Below are positions 34,652 to 44,809 of a DNA stretch of 64,000 bases, piece after piece. The notes under the pieces were generated by a model that was given only the letters and a program-made list of their open reading frames with translations, was not told the origin of the DNA and did no database searches. Both the position numbers and the translations under genes were made by a program. Origin of the DNA: Rhododendron vialii (Eukaryota > Streptophyta > Magnoliopsida > Ericales > Ericaceae). How positions within the stretch are numbered: the first letter of the stretch is position 1; the number at the start of each line of letters is the position of its first letter. The DNA lies in the NCBI RefSeq assembly GCF_030253575.1, contig NC_080564.1, positions 4,508,501-4,572,500 on the forward strand, in the 5' to 3' direction.

Positions 34652-35101
34652 GATTATCGGAGAATGAAACATTCCTTGGGATAAATAGCCTCCCCCTTAA
34701 GCCACTGGAACCAAGCCCAATGAAAGCCCAAACAACTGTAAATAGTTCCAACTATATAGATTAGTTTTACACTCCCAAGAATCTTGCCCGCCAATTCTAT
34801 CTTTCAATTCCAAACAGAACCATTTTGTATTGATCCGAAATATTTAGTCCCCCAGACTGAGAAATCTCTTCTTCTATTTTACTAGTGCGTCCATGTGGAA
34901 CCATGATCACTAAGAATCCCCAATTGAGAGTTTTGTTGGTCTTCTTCTTTTTCTTTAAAATTGGAAACCTATACACATGTTCTACAGTCTTGATTCTTCT
35001 ACTCAGAGAAAAGTCTGTCTTTGATCACCCTGGCCGCAAAAGCCCGGAACCCGATTTCGGAATCCGGGGAAGTACTATTCCACAGTACTAGAAATCAAAA
35101 A

Positions 35102-36453
35102 ATGTGGGAAATTTGGGTTTATGTTGTTGGTGGTGGGTTGTTGTTTGGAGCTTGCATCGCGGTTGCAGCGGCCTACTTGTTGATCCAAGGGAAGAAGAAG
35201 GACCAGGTTTCAGGTAAAATGGCGGATTTGGAACTGCAGCAGCTCGGCCTAAGCATCCGAACCACGAGCGACAAAAAGGTCTCGCTCGACCACGGTTCCC
35301 TCGACGGCAGCCTCCAAGGTCAGGCCACAAACAGTGCCGCAATGCCGCGCAAGATGCCGTTCGAGAACTACACGATAGACGAGCTGAAGAAGGCGACGGA
35401 CGACTTCAGCTCGTGCAATCTGATCGAGGGGTCCGTCTTCCACGGCCGCCTCAACGGGAAGAACCTGGCGATCAAGCGCACGAAGACCGAGACCCTCTCG
35501 AAGATCGAGTTCGGGCTCTTGCGCGACGCCACCCATCGCCACCACCCCAACATCGTTAAGGTGATCGGGACGTGTTCGGCAGACGGCCCCGATTCGTTCC
35601 TGGTCTTCGAGTACGCCAAGAACGGGTCCTTAAAAGACTGGTTCCACGGTGGGAAGGCGATGAAGAGCCACCACATCGCCTCCTGCTACGTCTTCCTGAA
35701 CTGGAACCAGCGGCTGCGGATATGCCTCGACGTAGCCACGGCGTTGCACTACATGCACCAGATAATGATCCCGAGTTACATCCATGGAAACATAAAGAGC
35801 CGGAACATATTTCTGGACGACGAATTCAACGCGAAGGTGGGGAATTTCGGCCTGAAGAGGTGCGGTCACGATACCGAGGATCAAAAGACTTGGAGCAAAG
35901 GGTACCTGGCGCCGGAGTACGTCCACCACGGCTAGATTTCGCCGAGCATGGACATCTTCGCTTACGGCGTGGTTTTGCTCGAGGTGTTATCAGGGGAGAA
36001 ACCCATTACTTGCGGGAACAAGAAGGGAGAAGAGGGTATTTGGCTGTCTGAAAAAATCAAGTCCATTTTGGACTCCGAGGACGCGGAGGAGCTGAGGGAA
36101 TGGATGGACAAGGCGTTGGGCGAGGACTACTCGTTCGACGGGGCTGTCAAGTTGGCTTACATCGCCCGGGCTTGCGTCGAGGAGGAGCCGACGTTGAGAC
36201 CGGCCTCGGGAGAGATCGTGGAGGTGGTGGCAAGAATGGTGACGCAGTTGCCATATGGAGAGGAAATGTTACGTGCAAAGAAAATGAGCAAAGAATTGAC
36301 CCTTAAAATGTACATGAACGATTCAGATGCATTGCACAATAAATTTGAGCCGTTCATGTACACTTTAAGAGTCAATTCTTTGTCCATTTTCTTTGTCCTT
36401 AACATTCCTCATTCTCAGTTTGTGAAAACTCTTCCCAGCCTCTAGTCCTTGGT
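35102..36453 (+). pseudogene. LysM-receptor-type pseudokinase, copy B, broken
   Basis: Nearly the same as copy A over the membrane segment and kinase-like domain, including the lost HRD and DFG aspartates. The codon after YVHHG is a stop (TAG at 35934-35936; GAG in copy A), cutting the protein within the kinase lobe after about 277 residues. The frame then continues open to about 36265. A 146-bp foldback MITE replaces the natural C-terminus; the remaining C-terminal codons resume at about 36412. Upstream of the ATG, the frame stays open for another 27 codons (AKARNPISESGEVLFHSTRN), where copy A has one extra G. This stretch could be the remains of the juxtamembrane ectodomain. Confidence 0.85.
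36266..36411. mobile_element. 146-bp foldback MITE inside pseudokinase copy B
   Basis: Arms of about 55 bp (ATGTTACGTGCAAAGAAAAT at the left, complement at the right ending TTGTCCTTAACAT) around a centre near GCACAATAAATTTGAG. Copy A is uninterrupted here (GAGAGGAATTCTCAG), which gives the empty site. The exact target duplication is unclear. Confidence 0.85.
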
Positions 36454-36496
36454 TAAAACTTAAAAGCTAGTGGCAGTAGTTTGTATGTGGTAAACC

Positions 36497-36755
36497 GAGA
36501 AATTTTTGGGTGCAAATAGAGTATGGCACCTTGTAAAAAAAAAGGGTAGGACACACGTGGTATCTAGTGCGTGTTTGAGCCGTCTAATACATATTTGGAC
36601 AGCCAAGATCCAAACACCATTTTTCCTCCTCAGTCGAACAGTCTCTCTCCTCTTTCTCTCTCTCTAATCCTGGCCACTCAAAACACGTTTGAACGGCTCG
36701 GATGCACGCCGGGCACCACATGTCCCATTTCCTATTTGCACCCAAAAAAAATTCC
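36497..36755. mobile_element. MITE of the TTTTTGGGTGC family, unit B copy
   Basis: The most complete copy. The left end GAGAAATTTTTGGGTGCAAA and the right end TTTGCACCCAAAAAAAATTC are inverted repeats. It lies directly downstream of the broken pseudokinase; the matching element in unit A is at 23341-23549. Confidence 0.75.
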
Positions 36756-37344
36756 TGGCAAACCACTATACTTTTATACCTAAAAATTAATTATTCTCGG
36801 ATTAGTTATCCCATCCCTCCCCTGTGACAACAACCCACATATGCAGGGATAAAAGGGTACTCACTCTAGATTAGCTATCCCGGATTAGGCTATCAGAAGC
36901 AAGATTAACAATCCTATCCCGGATTAAGCACGAGTCTTGGCCCATAGGGATAGTGAAGATCGAACCAAAGTCAAAGAGAACAGCACAAGCTCTGGACTTT
37001 TGGATCCTGTTTGTAAATTATAGTAAGCCATATTTGAAATAAAATTTTGCTGGTTCTGCATTATACTCTGTTTCACTTTTTCCTTTTCCTTCTTGTGTAT
37101 TGTTGCGAAGGAACCAGCTCTTTTCCAGTTATGCAAAAACAGATTGTACCGGTCTAGTTTAGGATTTTGTGGGTTTATTATTCCGGACTCACTTCGATGA
37201 TCCAAATTTTGCTGAATTTATTGAGAAGTTCTACCATGCGTAAAAATGAAGACCCTGTTAATTGAGTTTCAATCAACCCAAGATCAGACACCCTTATCCA
37301 TTAGCGTTGGTTTTAACCCTCACTAACTACAACTAACATTTCTT

Positions 37345-37790
37345 GCCAAGGACAGAACCAGAATTTTTTAGACACGGGGGCCAAGTTGTTAACAACAAAT
37401 TTTAAAATTTCAAGATTCGAAAATCTAAGAATTTATTTGGTTTGGATTTTGAGAGAGGTTTTTTTGGATACTGAGTAGAGAGATAGAAAGAGAAATGAGG
37501 ATAATAATTGAAGAAAAAATTGATTGGAGACTGTGCGGAGAGAGAGAGGTTGGTGCGGAGAGAGAGAGGGGTTAGATTTTAGGACGCAAAATGAACACAG
37601 CCTAAAATATTTAAATGTCTAAATAACACATAATTCAAAAAAGATAATATATAGTTGCTCTTACCAAACAAAAAACAACTAATCTTAAAACAATTTTTTA
37701 AAAAAACTCCGAAACTACGCGGGGGCCGTGGCTCCATACACCTTGTATATAGACGACCCCTGCACGCCTTGTATATAGCTCCGTCTCTGC
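37345..37790. other. Sequence present in unit B but not in unit A
   Basis: About 445 bp beginning near GGACAGAACCAGAATTTTTT and ending near GTATATAGCTCCGTCTCTGC, weakly inverted at the ends and containing GGGGGCC motifs. Unit A joins the flanks near 25615-25625. Probably a degraded non-autonomous transposon. Confidence 0.5.
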
Positions 37791-38108
37791 TTCTTTCCCT
37801 TCGAAAACAAAAATCCCACTGTTCACTTGTAGATTGTTTGATTAAAGCTGACGCAAAACTCCATATGAACTGATCGCATAATAATTGATAGTACCAATGA
37901 GATTTCGAACCTAACGTGGCCCGTGGGCAAACTCCACCTGGACTACCAAAATTTTGCTAGGAAACAACTTCAAAGAAACGAGTTTCCTTCCAGCACGCCC
38001 AGGGCCTTGAGTCCTCCACGTGTTGGATAATTGACTCTATTTTGTGCATTATTCAGGTTTAGCTACGGTAGGTATGAAAATGAGAAGTCCAAATATTCCA
38101 CGTAAGAG

Positions 38109-38258
38109 GAAAAAGATGTGAAAAGGAAAGGTGAGGATGGTTAGCCTTTGGTAAAAGAAGAGAGAAAGGAGGAGTGATCTAAGGGAAAAAGATGTGAAAA
38201 GGAGAGGTGAGAATGGTAAGCGTTTGGTATAAGAGGAGAGAAATGGAGGAGTGGTCTA
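38109..38258. repeat. Two-unit tandem repeat, unit B
   Basis: Counterpart of 25943-26098, with units of about 76 bp. Confidence 0.75.
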
Positions 38259-38334
38259 AGCGGGTGAAGCAGAAGGACAAGAGGTACGGAAGAAACCAAG
38301 GCCGCAGTATCCCTTTGGAATTGCTTTGTGTGAG

Positions 38335-38572
38335 GTTCCTTTCTGGAACGCGAAATAAGTATTTATTTTTTAAGAAGGTAATTTCAAACTCAAAAATAAT
38401 AATCTTATTGAAATTTAAAAATGTGTAATATGGATCTTATTTGAAAAATCTCAATGAAATCTTTAATACGGTACAAAAAAAAAATCAAAAAATTATTTTT
38501 TATTTTCATTATTTTTAAATTTAAAAATATGAAATAAATATTTATTTTTTAAAAAAATGTTCCGACTCTGAG
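38335..38572. mobile_element. MITE related to 34190-34541, only in unit B
   Basis: Starts near GTTCCTTTCTGGAACGCG and ends near ATGTTCCGACTCT. The inside repeats the AATAAGTATTTATTTTTTAA words of the element at the unit junction. Unit A reads straight through at about 26155-26170. Confidence 0.6.
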
Positions 38573-38616
38573 TCGATTCACTTGACAGCCCTAGAGGAGA
38601 CTGTCTCTCACTAGGA

Positions 38617-38620
<4 letters not shown>

Positions 38621-38653
<33 letters not shown>
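38621..38653. repeat. CT microsatellite
   Basis: (CT)16, longer than the interrupted tract at the matching place in unit A (about 26222-26246). Confidence 0.85.
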
Positions 38654-38656
<3 letters not shown>

Positions 38657-39686
38657 CTTAAGTCTTCTTCCGACTGGACGGACAACGTTTCAATTCTGCG
38701 GCGTGTCACTTCATTAGCGTTTCGTGTCATCTTCTTCTGATAGAATGGTCAACGCTTTGACCGGGGTCAACTCAAGACTTATTATTGAACTTCCCTAGCT
38801 ACATCAGGTTCTGTGCTTTTGAAATATTCTTGAGCCAATCTCCTCTATATAGAGGAATAATAAAAAGATCTCATTAAAGAACAAATTTCCTATGAGATAC
38901 TGTAGTATTTGTGAGGTATTGGTTCCCTCACTAATGTCGGTGCAGTCGGTGCCACGTTTTCCATTCAGATAGGCACGTTGCAAGTTCAATCATCGGGACT
39001 TACTTTTTTTCACGGAGCTATTCAATCTGATTTTGGACGGTTCAAATTTTAATAAAAAAATTTTAGAAAAAAGTTAATCACAATTAATTATTACCGGTCA
39101 TAATTGATTTTCAATCTAAATCTTCCAAAAATACTTTGGATGGTCGCGATTGAGTTCCGTAACTTTTTTTTTACGGGACAGCCGTAAACAAGATTTTCTC
39201 ATTAAAAATTAGTAGTATTTCAAGAGAAACTTATTTTCGGAGCAGTTGCAAACAACTTATTTACGGAGCCGTGCAATCTCAGCCCTTTGTTTCGATAATT
39301 AATGGTGCGGATTTTTAAAAAACTATTCACGTGAATAGTTAAGAATAGTTTAACTATTCGGGCGTATAATTCTTTTAAAATCCGGACCATCCAAAACACT
39401 TTTGGACGGCCGAGTGAGCCCCGTAAACATTTGATTATAGCTGCCCCGTAAACAAGATTTTCTCGTTTAGAAAGCATAGAATACATTCTTAATTCTCTCC
39501 TGGTTAACTTGTCAATCCTAATTAATTGATCTGTGGGGTTAATTAGTAGTAACCAAGAAGATACTCCCCTTGTTATTTCCACATTAGGTACTACAGTAGT
39601 AGTTTATTTTTTTAATTTCATTCATTTTGACCCGTCTGCTCCCTCAATTATTATTCAATTCCTTTCAGGGCCAAATTGTGGTCTAG

Positions 39687-39691
<5 letters not shown>

Positions 39692-39756
<65 letters not shown>
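39692..39756. repeat. Long TA microsatellite, unit B only
   Basis: About 32 TA units inserted in TAGTTTATA..TATTAGTAAAA. Unit A has only TAGTTTATAGTAAAA at about 27427-27441, so it expanded after the duplication. Confidence 0.9.
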
Positions 39757-39759
<3 letters not shown>

Positions 39760-39769
39760 TAAAAAAACA

Positions 39770-39908
39770 ATAATTCTATAACCACGCTCATTTTACACAC
39801 TCAAATACACATCCACACACATAAGTGTGTGGACTCCACACACACTACACACTCCAGTGTGTGTGGAGCCCACACACTTGTATGTATGGATGTGGTTATA
39901 GAAGGACT
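39770..39908. mobile_element. Small foldback MITE, only in unit B
   Basis: About 139 bp. AATTCTATAACCACGCTC at the left pairs with GGATGTGGTTATAGAAGGAC at the right; the centre is rich in CACACACTT/AAGTGTGTG. Related in design to 27250-27393 of unit A but in a different position and with different ends. Confidence 0.7.
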
Positions 39909-40773
39909 TGTAAAAAAAAACACAGCATGTTGCAACACATGATTCCGTACCTCCATGTGTTTTGGTTAAGTCAAAACTACGTGTACCTCTAATTGATCTG
40001 TTTTTCTCTCTGATTTCGCAATAAAGCGTGTCCGGATCAATTTAGGCTCTTATTAATTTTATTCTTGATCCGGCCTTTTAAAAGCATGTAGTAATTCACA
40101 CCGCACTTATCCAGGTTTAAAGAAAAAACTCTCTCGCAGAGAAAGGCTTTTTTAGCATTCGGCGGGAGCAAGTAAGAGAGAAATCTTATCCGCCAATGTA
40201 AAGCATGGAAGACCTATACTTGACAAAATGATATCGAGTGTGTGTATATATGTATATATTTAGAAGGTAGCAATTAATATTCCTTGAATTTATCGCAAAA
40301 TTGTGCCAACTAACCTATTTTGAGTTTCAACACGCTATCCGAAGCTTATGCTTTACGTAGGAGCATTCTTATGGGGGGGAATGACCAAATGAAAAAGGAG
40401 AAACAGAAAAAGGGTAGTTTCTGGAAGCCATGAAAAAGGAGAAACAGAGAAGAAATTCGAAAAAAAAAAAAAAAAAAACCTAGCACAAGAAGTCCACCGG
40501 CGGTGCCAAATTCCTTGGCACTGTCAATTGTCAAAAATTTAGTACTAGAAAATGTAACATAAAATTCTACGCTGTCAATTTCAAATAGTAATGGTGAAGT
40601 CATTTTTTTGGCCAAAAATAAATACAACAGCACCTTTGGTATTACCATTGTTAAAGCTTATTGTCACCTCATTCAACCCAGCTACCGTATATATCCTCTA
40701 TACTGTTTATTCTTTAAGAAAGGAAAAATACGATTCTGGTAAGAGATAAACTCTTTCAGAGCTGCGCGTTTCA

Positions 40774-41103
40774 AATAAAATTTGTGAGTTGCTTTCTTTG
40801 AGTTCTTCATCATAGGATCAAATGTTTAATTTGATGTAATTCTCCTAGAACACATAATTTTCATCGTTTAGCGCACAAAAAATAATGGATGGGAAGTTCT
40901 AACCACTTTTCGGAGGAAAGAGAACAAACGCATAGGATCAAATAAAATTTGTGAGTCGTTTTCTTTGAGTTCTTCATCATAGGATCAAATGTTTCATTTG
41001 ATGCAATTCTCCTAGCTAGAACATATAATTTTCATCGTTTAGCGCAAAAAAATAATGGATGGGAGGTTCTAACCATTTCTCAGAGGAAAGAGAACGAACG
41101 CAA
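40774..41103. repeat. Internal tandem repeat of about 170 bp, unit B
   Basis: Two copies (about 40774-40939 and 40945-41103) share AAATAAAATTTGTGAGT, TTCTTCATCATAGGATCAAA, GATG.AATTCTCCTAG and AATAATGGATGGGA. Unit A keeps only the beginning of one copy (about 28330-28378) and then jumps to AGCCCTAAACACCC. Confidence 0.8.
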
Positions 41104-41628
41104 CTCGTAGGATTCCCAAGAAATCCTTGGATTCCTTCCAATCCTTTCTTTGTGTTTTTTTTTATATTGGCAAAAAATTTTAATTAATCTTTGCAAAATT
41201 ACAAAGATTAATTAGAAGGATAAGGACATAAAGAAAATTAAAATTACTTAATCTCCACACTACTCGAGACCCAATCGCTCTAGTCCGAGACCAACCAAAG
41301 CCCTAAACACCCAAAATCTGAAACCTCGATGCTCAAACCACCGTCCTATCGAAAACTACCGATGAATGGGATTTGAAACGCAGACTGCCGTGAATTCCGC
41401 CATATGTATGTTTGAAAACCAAAATATGAATCCACTGGACAAATTATAGAGAATGATGTTGTACCCATAAACTGAAAAGTTGGAATATAGGAGCATATAT
41501 ATACAAAGAATTAATCAAGTAAAATCACAAATAATATATATAGTAACACCATTAATGGCCTAGAAAGGCCCCAAAAATACAATGAAAGAATCCTCAAGTA
41601 ATTAAAATCTCTCCTTAAAATGGAAAAT

Positions 41629-42063
41629 CTAAGACATCATTATTCTAAACTCATCAAAATTGAGCACTCCATCTCCATCCAAATCAAACTGAGCAATCAT
41701 CACCTTACACTCCTCAATACTGGTATTGCTCTTCCCAAGCTTCCTCAGCATTTTCCTCAAGCTCTTGGGTGTAATGCACTCACACCCATCTCCCATCTCA
41801 TACATCCTGAACGCCTCTCTCAATTCCTTCACCTTCTCCTCCTCTTCTCCCTCTCCTCCTTCGATCAGTCTGACGAAGTCTTCGAATCCCAATTCGCCGT
41901 CGCCGTCGGAGTCCATCAGCACCACCGCCGCCTCCGCCTCCCCCTCCGACAGGTCTCCGCCCAACGACCCCACGCAGAGGCGCAGCTCCTTGGGGGAGAT
42001 CTTGCCGTTGCCGTCGTCGTCGAAGTGGTTGAATACCCGCTCGTATTGCTGGGTTTTCTCCAT
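41629..42063 (-). CDS. Calmodulin-like EF-hand protein, CML31 type, copy B
   Basis: Intronless, 144 aa, an acidic calcium sensor expected in cytosol or nucleus that relays Ca2+ signals to target proteins. The start is the ATG giving MEKTQQYERVFNHF. A longer frame begins with GTG, which I do not use. Canonical EF-hand loops are at 15-26 (DDDGNGKISPKE), 51-62 (DSDGDGELGFED) and 127-138 (DLDGDGVLNFDE). The third hand, around 88-100 (YEMGDGCECITPKS), has lost its ligands, so three sites should bind calcium. A Glu-rich linker (GEGEEEEK) joins the halves. Length and the degenerate third hand fit the CML31/CML30 group. The copy in unit A is destroyed, so this is the only working one in the window. 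Confidence 0.93.
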   Translation of the reverse strand: MEKTQQYERVFNHFDDDGNGKISPKELRLCVGSLGGDLSEGEAEAAVVLMDSDGDGELGFEDFVRLIEGGEGEEEEKVKELREAFRMYEMGDGCECITPKSLRKMLRKLGKSNTSIEECKVMIAQFDLDGDGVLNFDEFRIMMS

Positions 42064-42180
42064 CTTTTTCGAGAATCGGATGTGCACGAGTGAGAAAACT
42101 TGGTCTGCAAGTCACCAATTCTGCCGCCTTCTTTCAGCTATATGCTTATACTAACTCTTACGAGCTTATCCTTTGCCTCG

Positions 42181-42190
42181 CTTATATATA
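42181..42190 (-). promoter_or_regulatory. Possible TATA box of the CML gene
   Basis: TATATATAAG on the minus strand, about 120 bp upstream of the ATG. It is conserved in the broken copy (near 34115-34125). A neighbouring TA microsatellite at about 42200-42228 makes the exact box uncertain. Confidence 0.4.
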
Positions 42191-42243
42191 TACGAAGTTA
42201 TTATATATATATATATATATATATATGCTATACAAATCAAACA

Positions 42244-42804
42244 GAGAGAGAGAGAAAGAGAAGAGGGAAATGGGTTTCTAAGTGTTTGGATTGGGTATGT
42301 AAGTGGGTATATATATAGGAGAGTTTCCGCGTCGTATGCGTGGTGAATGTTCGGTCGACCAAATTTTGGACCGACTCTCTGTTTCTGGAGAGAGAGAGAA
42401 GAGAAGGGAGAAGAGAGAGAAGGTGCTGGGTAAGCAGTGGGTTAGTTCGAAGAAAGCAAAAGTTGGAGAGTTTAGCGTAATCCAAACCGTCAAAAGTTAA
42501 TTAAGGAAGTCTAATGCATTGCCTTGCACGGCCAATGGTACGTTTCGTGTACGAGATATTGAGAATATTTTATGGTTTTGTACGAATGAAGGATATTTTT
42601 TTATTTTGATCATCATCATGAAGGATATTTTAGGCCTTGTTGGTCGGTTTGGGGTACCATAATCCCTGGATAAGATCTTCAATAACTTTTTTTCGTCTAT
42701 CGCTCTTCACTTATTATTCTTAAAAATCTCTTTCAAAATTTAAAACGAACAAGATCTTATTGGTGAGAGATTTTTTTTTGTTACAGTCACCCTTATATAT
42801 ATTA
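42244..42804. other. Intergenic, right edge of the duplication
   Basis: Purine-rich GA tracts at 42243-42260 and 42388-42422, then AT-rich sequence. No gene supported. Confidence 0.45.
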
Positions 42805-43072
42805 CTCCATCCGTTCCTAAATGTTTGGCACTTTTGGGAGTTCTAACTTTTAAGGAACAAATATTATTGTATTGTGCAAAAATCAAGTGTCTAATCTTAC
42901 CCTTCTAGTATACTTTGAATAGTACTTGAAAATTTGAATTTGAAAATTGGTGCCCAAAAGAAAAGGGTAACGTAGGAAATTTACCATATTTTGCTTTTGA
43001 CTTTTCAAAATGGACAAATAATATGGGACGATAAAAAGCATGAAAGTGCCAAACATTTAGGGACGGAGGGAA
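42805..43072. mobile_element. Stowaway-type MITE
   Basis: Ends CTCCATCCGTTCCTAAATGT and ACATTTAGGGACGGAGGGAA are inverted repeats, flanked by TA (42803-42804 and 43073-43074). Length 268 bp, non-coding. Confidence 0.85.
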
Positions 43073-43131
43073 TATAAGATAGATAGAGCAAATTGTGTGT
43101 TTTTTTTTTTTTATAATTGATTTTTGTGACC

Positions 43132-43262
43132 GCATATCCTAGCCAGCTTGTATGCACCTCGATTAATTTTGGGTCCTGAAGTTAACGGCTGGATAAATTT
43201 TCCAGTGACCCCAAGGTCTAGGTTTAGTCTTCGTAGAATTCGAACATGCGAACTCACCGAGG
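43132..43262. repeat. Dispersed repeat, possibly an old SINE
   Basis: Contains CTAGCCAGCTTGTATGCACC, a GGGTCCTGAAGTTAACGG block, and a B-box-like AATTCGAACATGCG. Related to 15129-15262. Confidence 0.35.
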
Positions 43263-43723
43263 ACAAGCACTTATTAATTTACTTTTCTTATACTACCCGC
43301 TTAGCTAAATCTCTTGGATTTGATCGAGCAATTGCAATACCAATTGCATGGGTATGATTTGAATCATTAAATTTATTAAATTTGTTAAGTTTTGTTGATA
43401 GGAAAAATATGAGATTTATGGGACGCCGACAATAAATGAATGGGACATTTTTATGAATTTTATCCTTGAAAAATAATTTTGGTAACTTATTTTTATGATC
43501 ACATTAAATATTGGTACTAACATTCCAGTTTTTTACTCTTTTTTTGAAAAGGGAATCCATTTTTTCAGTTAAACAGTACTAGCAGAATAGTATTGGATGA
43601 AGAAATGTAAAATTCAAGCTTAATCGATCAAACATGGTTTCTTTTCCCATTTAAGTGAAAAACGTGGACACACTACCAACACAGATTTTAAAAAAAAAAC
43701 AGTAAAGATAGCAGTATAGCAAA

Positions 43724-44073
43724 AGCTATACAGCAGCCAGGTACATATTTCGTTTGCGCCCGTTTCGGGTCCTGGAAAGATAATCGGAGCCGCTCATTTT
43801 GTTCAAAACATTTCGATTAGGGTCCCTATGAAAAATCATCTCAATCCGATATCGGAAAAGGTATTTATGAATCATTCAACTTTGCTTCAGAATTTAGGCT
43901 AAATTCTGAAGTAAAGTTGGATGATGCATAAACACCATTTCCGATATCGGATTGAGATAATTTTTTACAAAGACCCTAAATGAAATGTTTTAAACAAAAT
44001 GAACGGCTCCGATCATCTTTGCGGGACCCGAAACGGGTGCGAAATTCATCTGTACTCGGCTGCTGTCCAGCCA
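43724..44073. mobile_element. Foldback MITE sharing arm motifs with 20726-21116
   Basis: About 350 bp, arms about 165 bp. The outer ends pair CTATACAGCAGCC with GGCTGCTGTCCAG; inside, GCGCCCGTTTCGGGTCC, ATCGGAGCCGCTCATTTTG and AATCCGATATCGG recur in inverse on the right. The centre is AATTTAGGCTAAATT. No ORF. The target duplication was not resolved. Confidence 0.82.
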
Positions 44074-44363
44074 TTCTGTACCTGTAGCAGGGTTCAAAAA
44101 AAAAAACAAATACTAAAAAACCTTGACAAATTCTAGTAGAATCATTCAAGAAATTGTTGACTTTGTTTTCACCTATTTTGTCAAAAAAATAATACTCCGT
44201 AATAAATCCTGTAAAGTTTGCGGAAACGGAAAACCCGTGTACGGTCGTGGGTTCTGGAGCCCCACGGTTTCACCCATGGTGTCCACACTCCACATGTGAT
44301 ATCATGTCTCTAGCTAGCTAATTTTTCCATTGCTTTTTTGGTTACAAAATATAGGAGGATAGG

Positions 44364-44662
44364 TAGGCTCCGTTCAGTTCTCGGAAAATGTTGTGTGAAA
44401 AATTAATTCCCAAGGAAAGTGAAGTGTGGTGAAGCAAATAAAAAAAAAAATTATTTTTTTGTATGTATTCTGTTGACGAGAAATCTTACAGAAAAACAAG
44501 AATTTTTTCATTTTGGCAAGACCTATTTTGCGGGAATTGGGAAAGTGTTTCCCTAGTGGGAAAGTTGAGGTCGTGGGTCCTACAACTTTCCTGATAACTG
44601 AACACATAAAAAATTATAGAAAAGTTAATTTTTTCATTCTTTCCGTGCAACTGAACTGAGTC
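44364..44662. mobile_element. MITE with GCTCCGTTCAGTT ends
   Basis: About 300 bp. The left GGCTCCGTTCAGTTCTCGGA is mirrored by the right TCCGTGCAACTGAACTGAGTC in part. The interior is AT-rich with GGGAAAG.TG words in both orientations. Superfamily unassigned. Confidence 0.55.
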
Positions 44663-44809
44663 GTAATGTTTGACATTATCCAACCAAGTCCTGAGTTTTT
44701 AGTAAAAACTTTTTACCACTGAAGGGTTTTTTTTTCCATTCCCCATGTTTGACTTGGGACTAGGAACGAGTCAAGCTAGACTAGCGGCTTAAGGATTTCA
44801 CAAGAAGAA

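Larger units (their letters stand above)
38654..40770. other. Intergenic part of unit B
   Basis: No gene supported. Collinear with unit A. A minus-strand open frame at 40346-40648 shares about 48 residues with the one at 27867-28226, but it depends on homopolymers and shows no domain. Confidence 0.45.
34161..42243. repeat. Segmental duplication, unit B
   Basis: Second unit, joined directly to unit A. It starts near ACACATTGAGTCTAACAAAA, which matches the left edge of unit A, and ends near GCTATACAAATCAAACA, which matches the right edge of unit A. B-specific additions are MITEs at 34190-34541, 36266-36411, about 38335-38572 and 39770-39908, sequence at about 37345-37790, a long TA tract, and an internal tandem repeat at about 40774-41103. 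Confidence 0.9.

Noticed and set aside
35021-35101. N-terminal 27-codon extension of pseudokinase copy B taken as the true start
   Set aside because: The frame is not shared with copy A, which has an extra base there. It may be an ectodomain remnant, but it is not supported as a start.
42064-42087. Eight-residue extension of the CML protein
   Set aside because: Starts with GTG; the ATG at 42063 gives the usual 144-residue length.
41620-42154. Long plus-strand frames opposite the CML gene
   Set aside because: Antisense shadows of a GC-rich EF-hand gene; no family features of their own.
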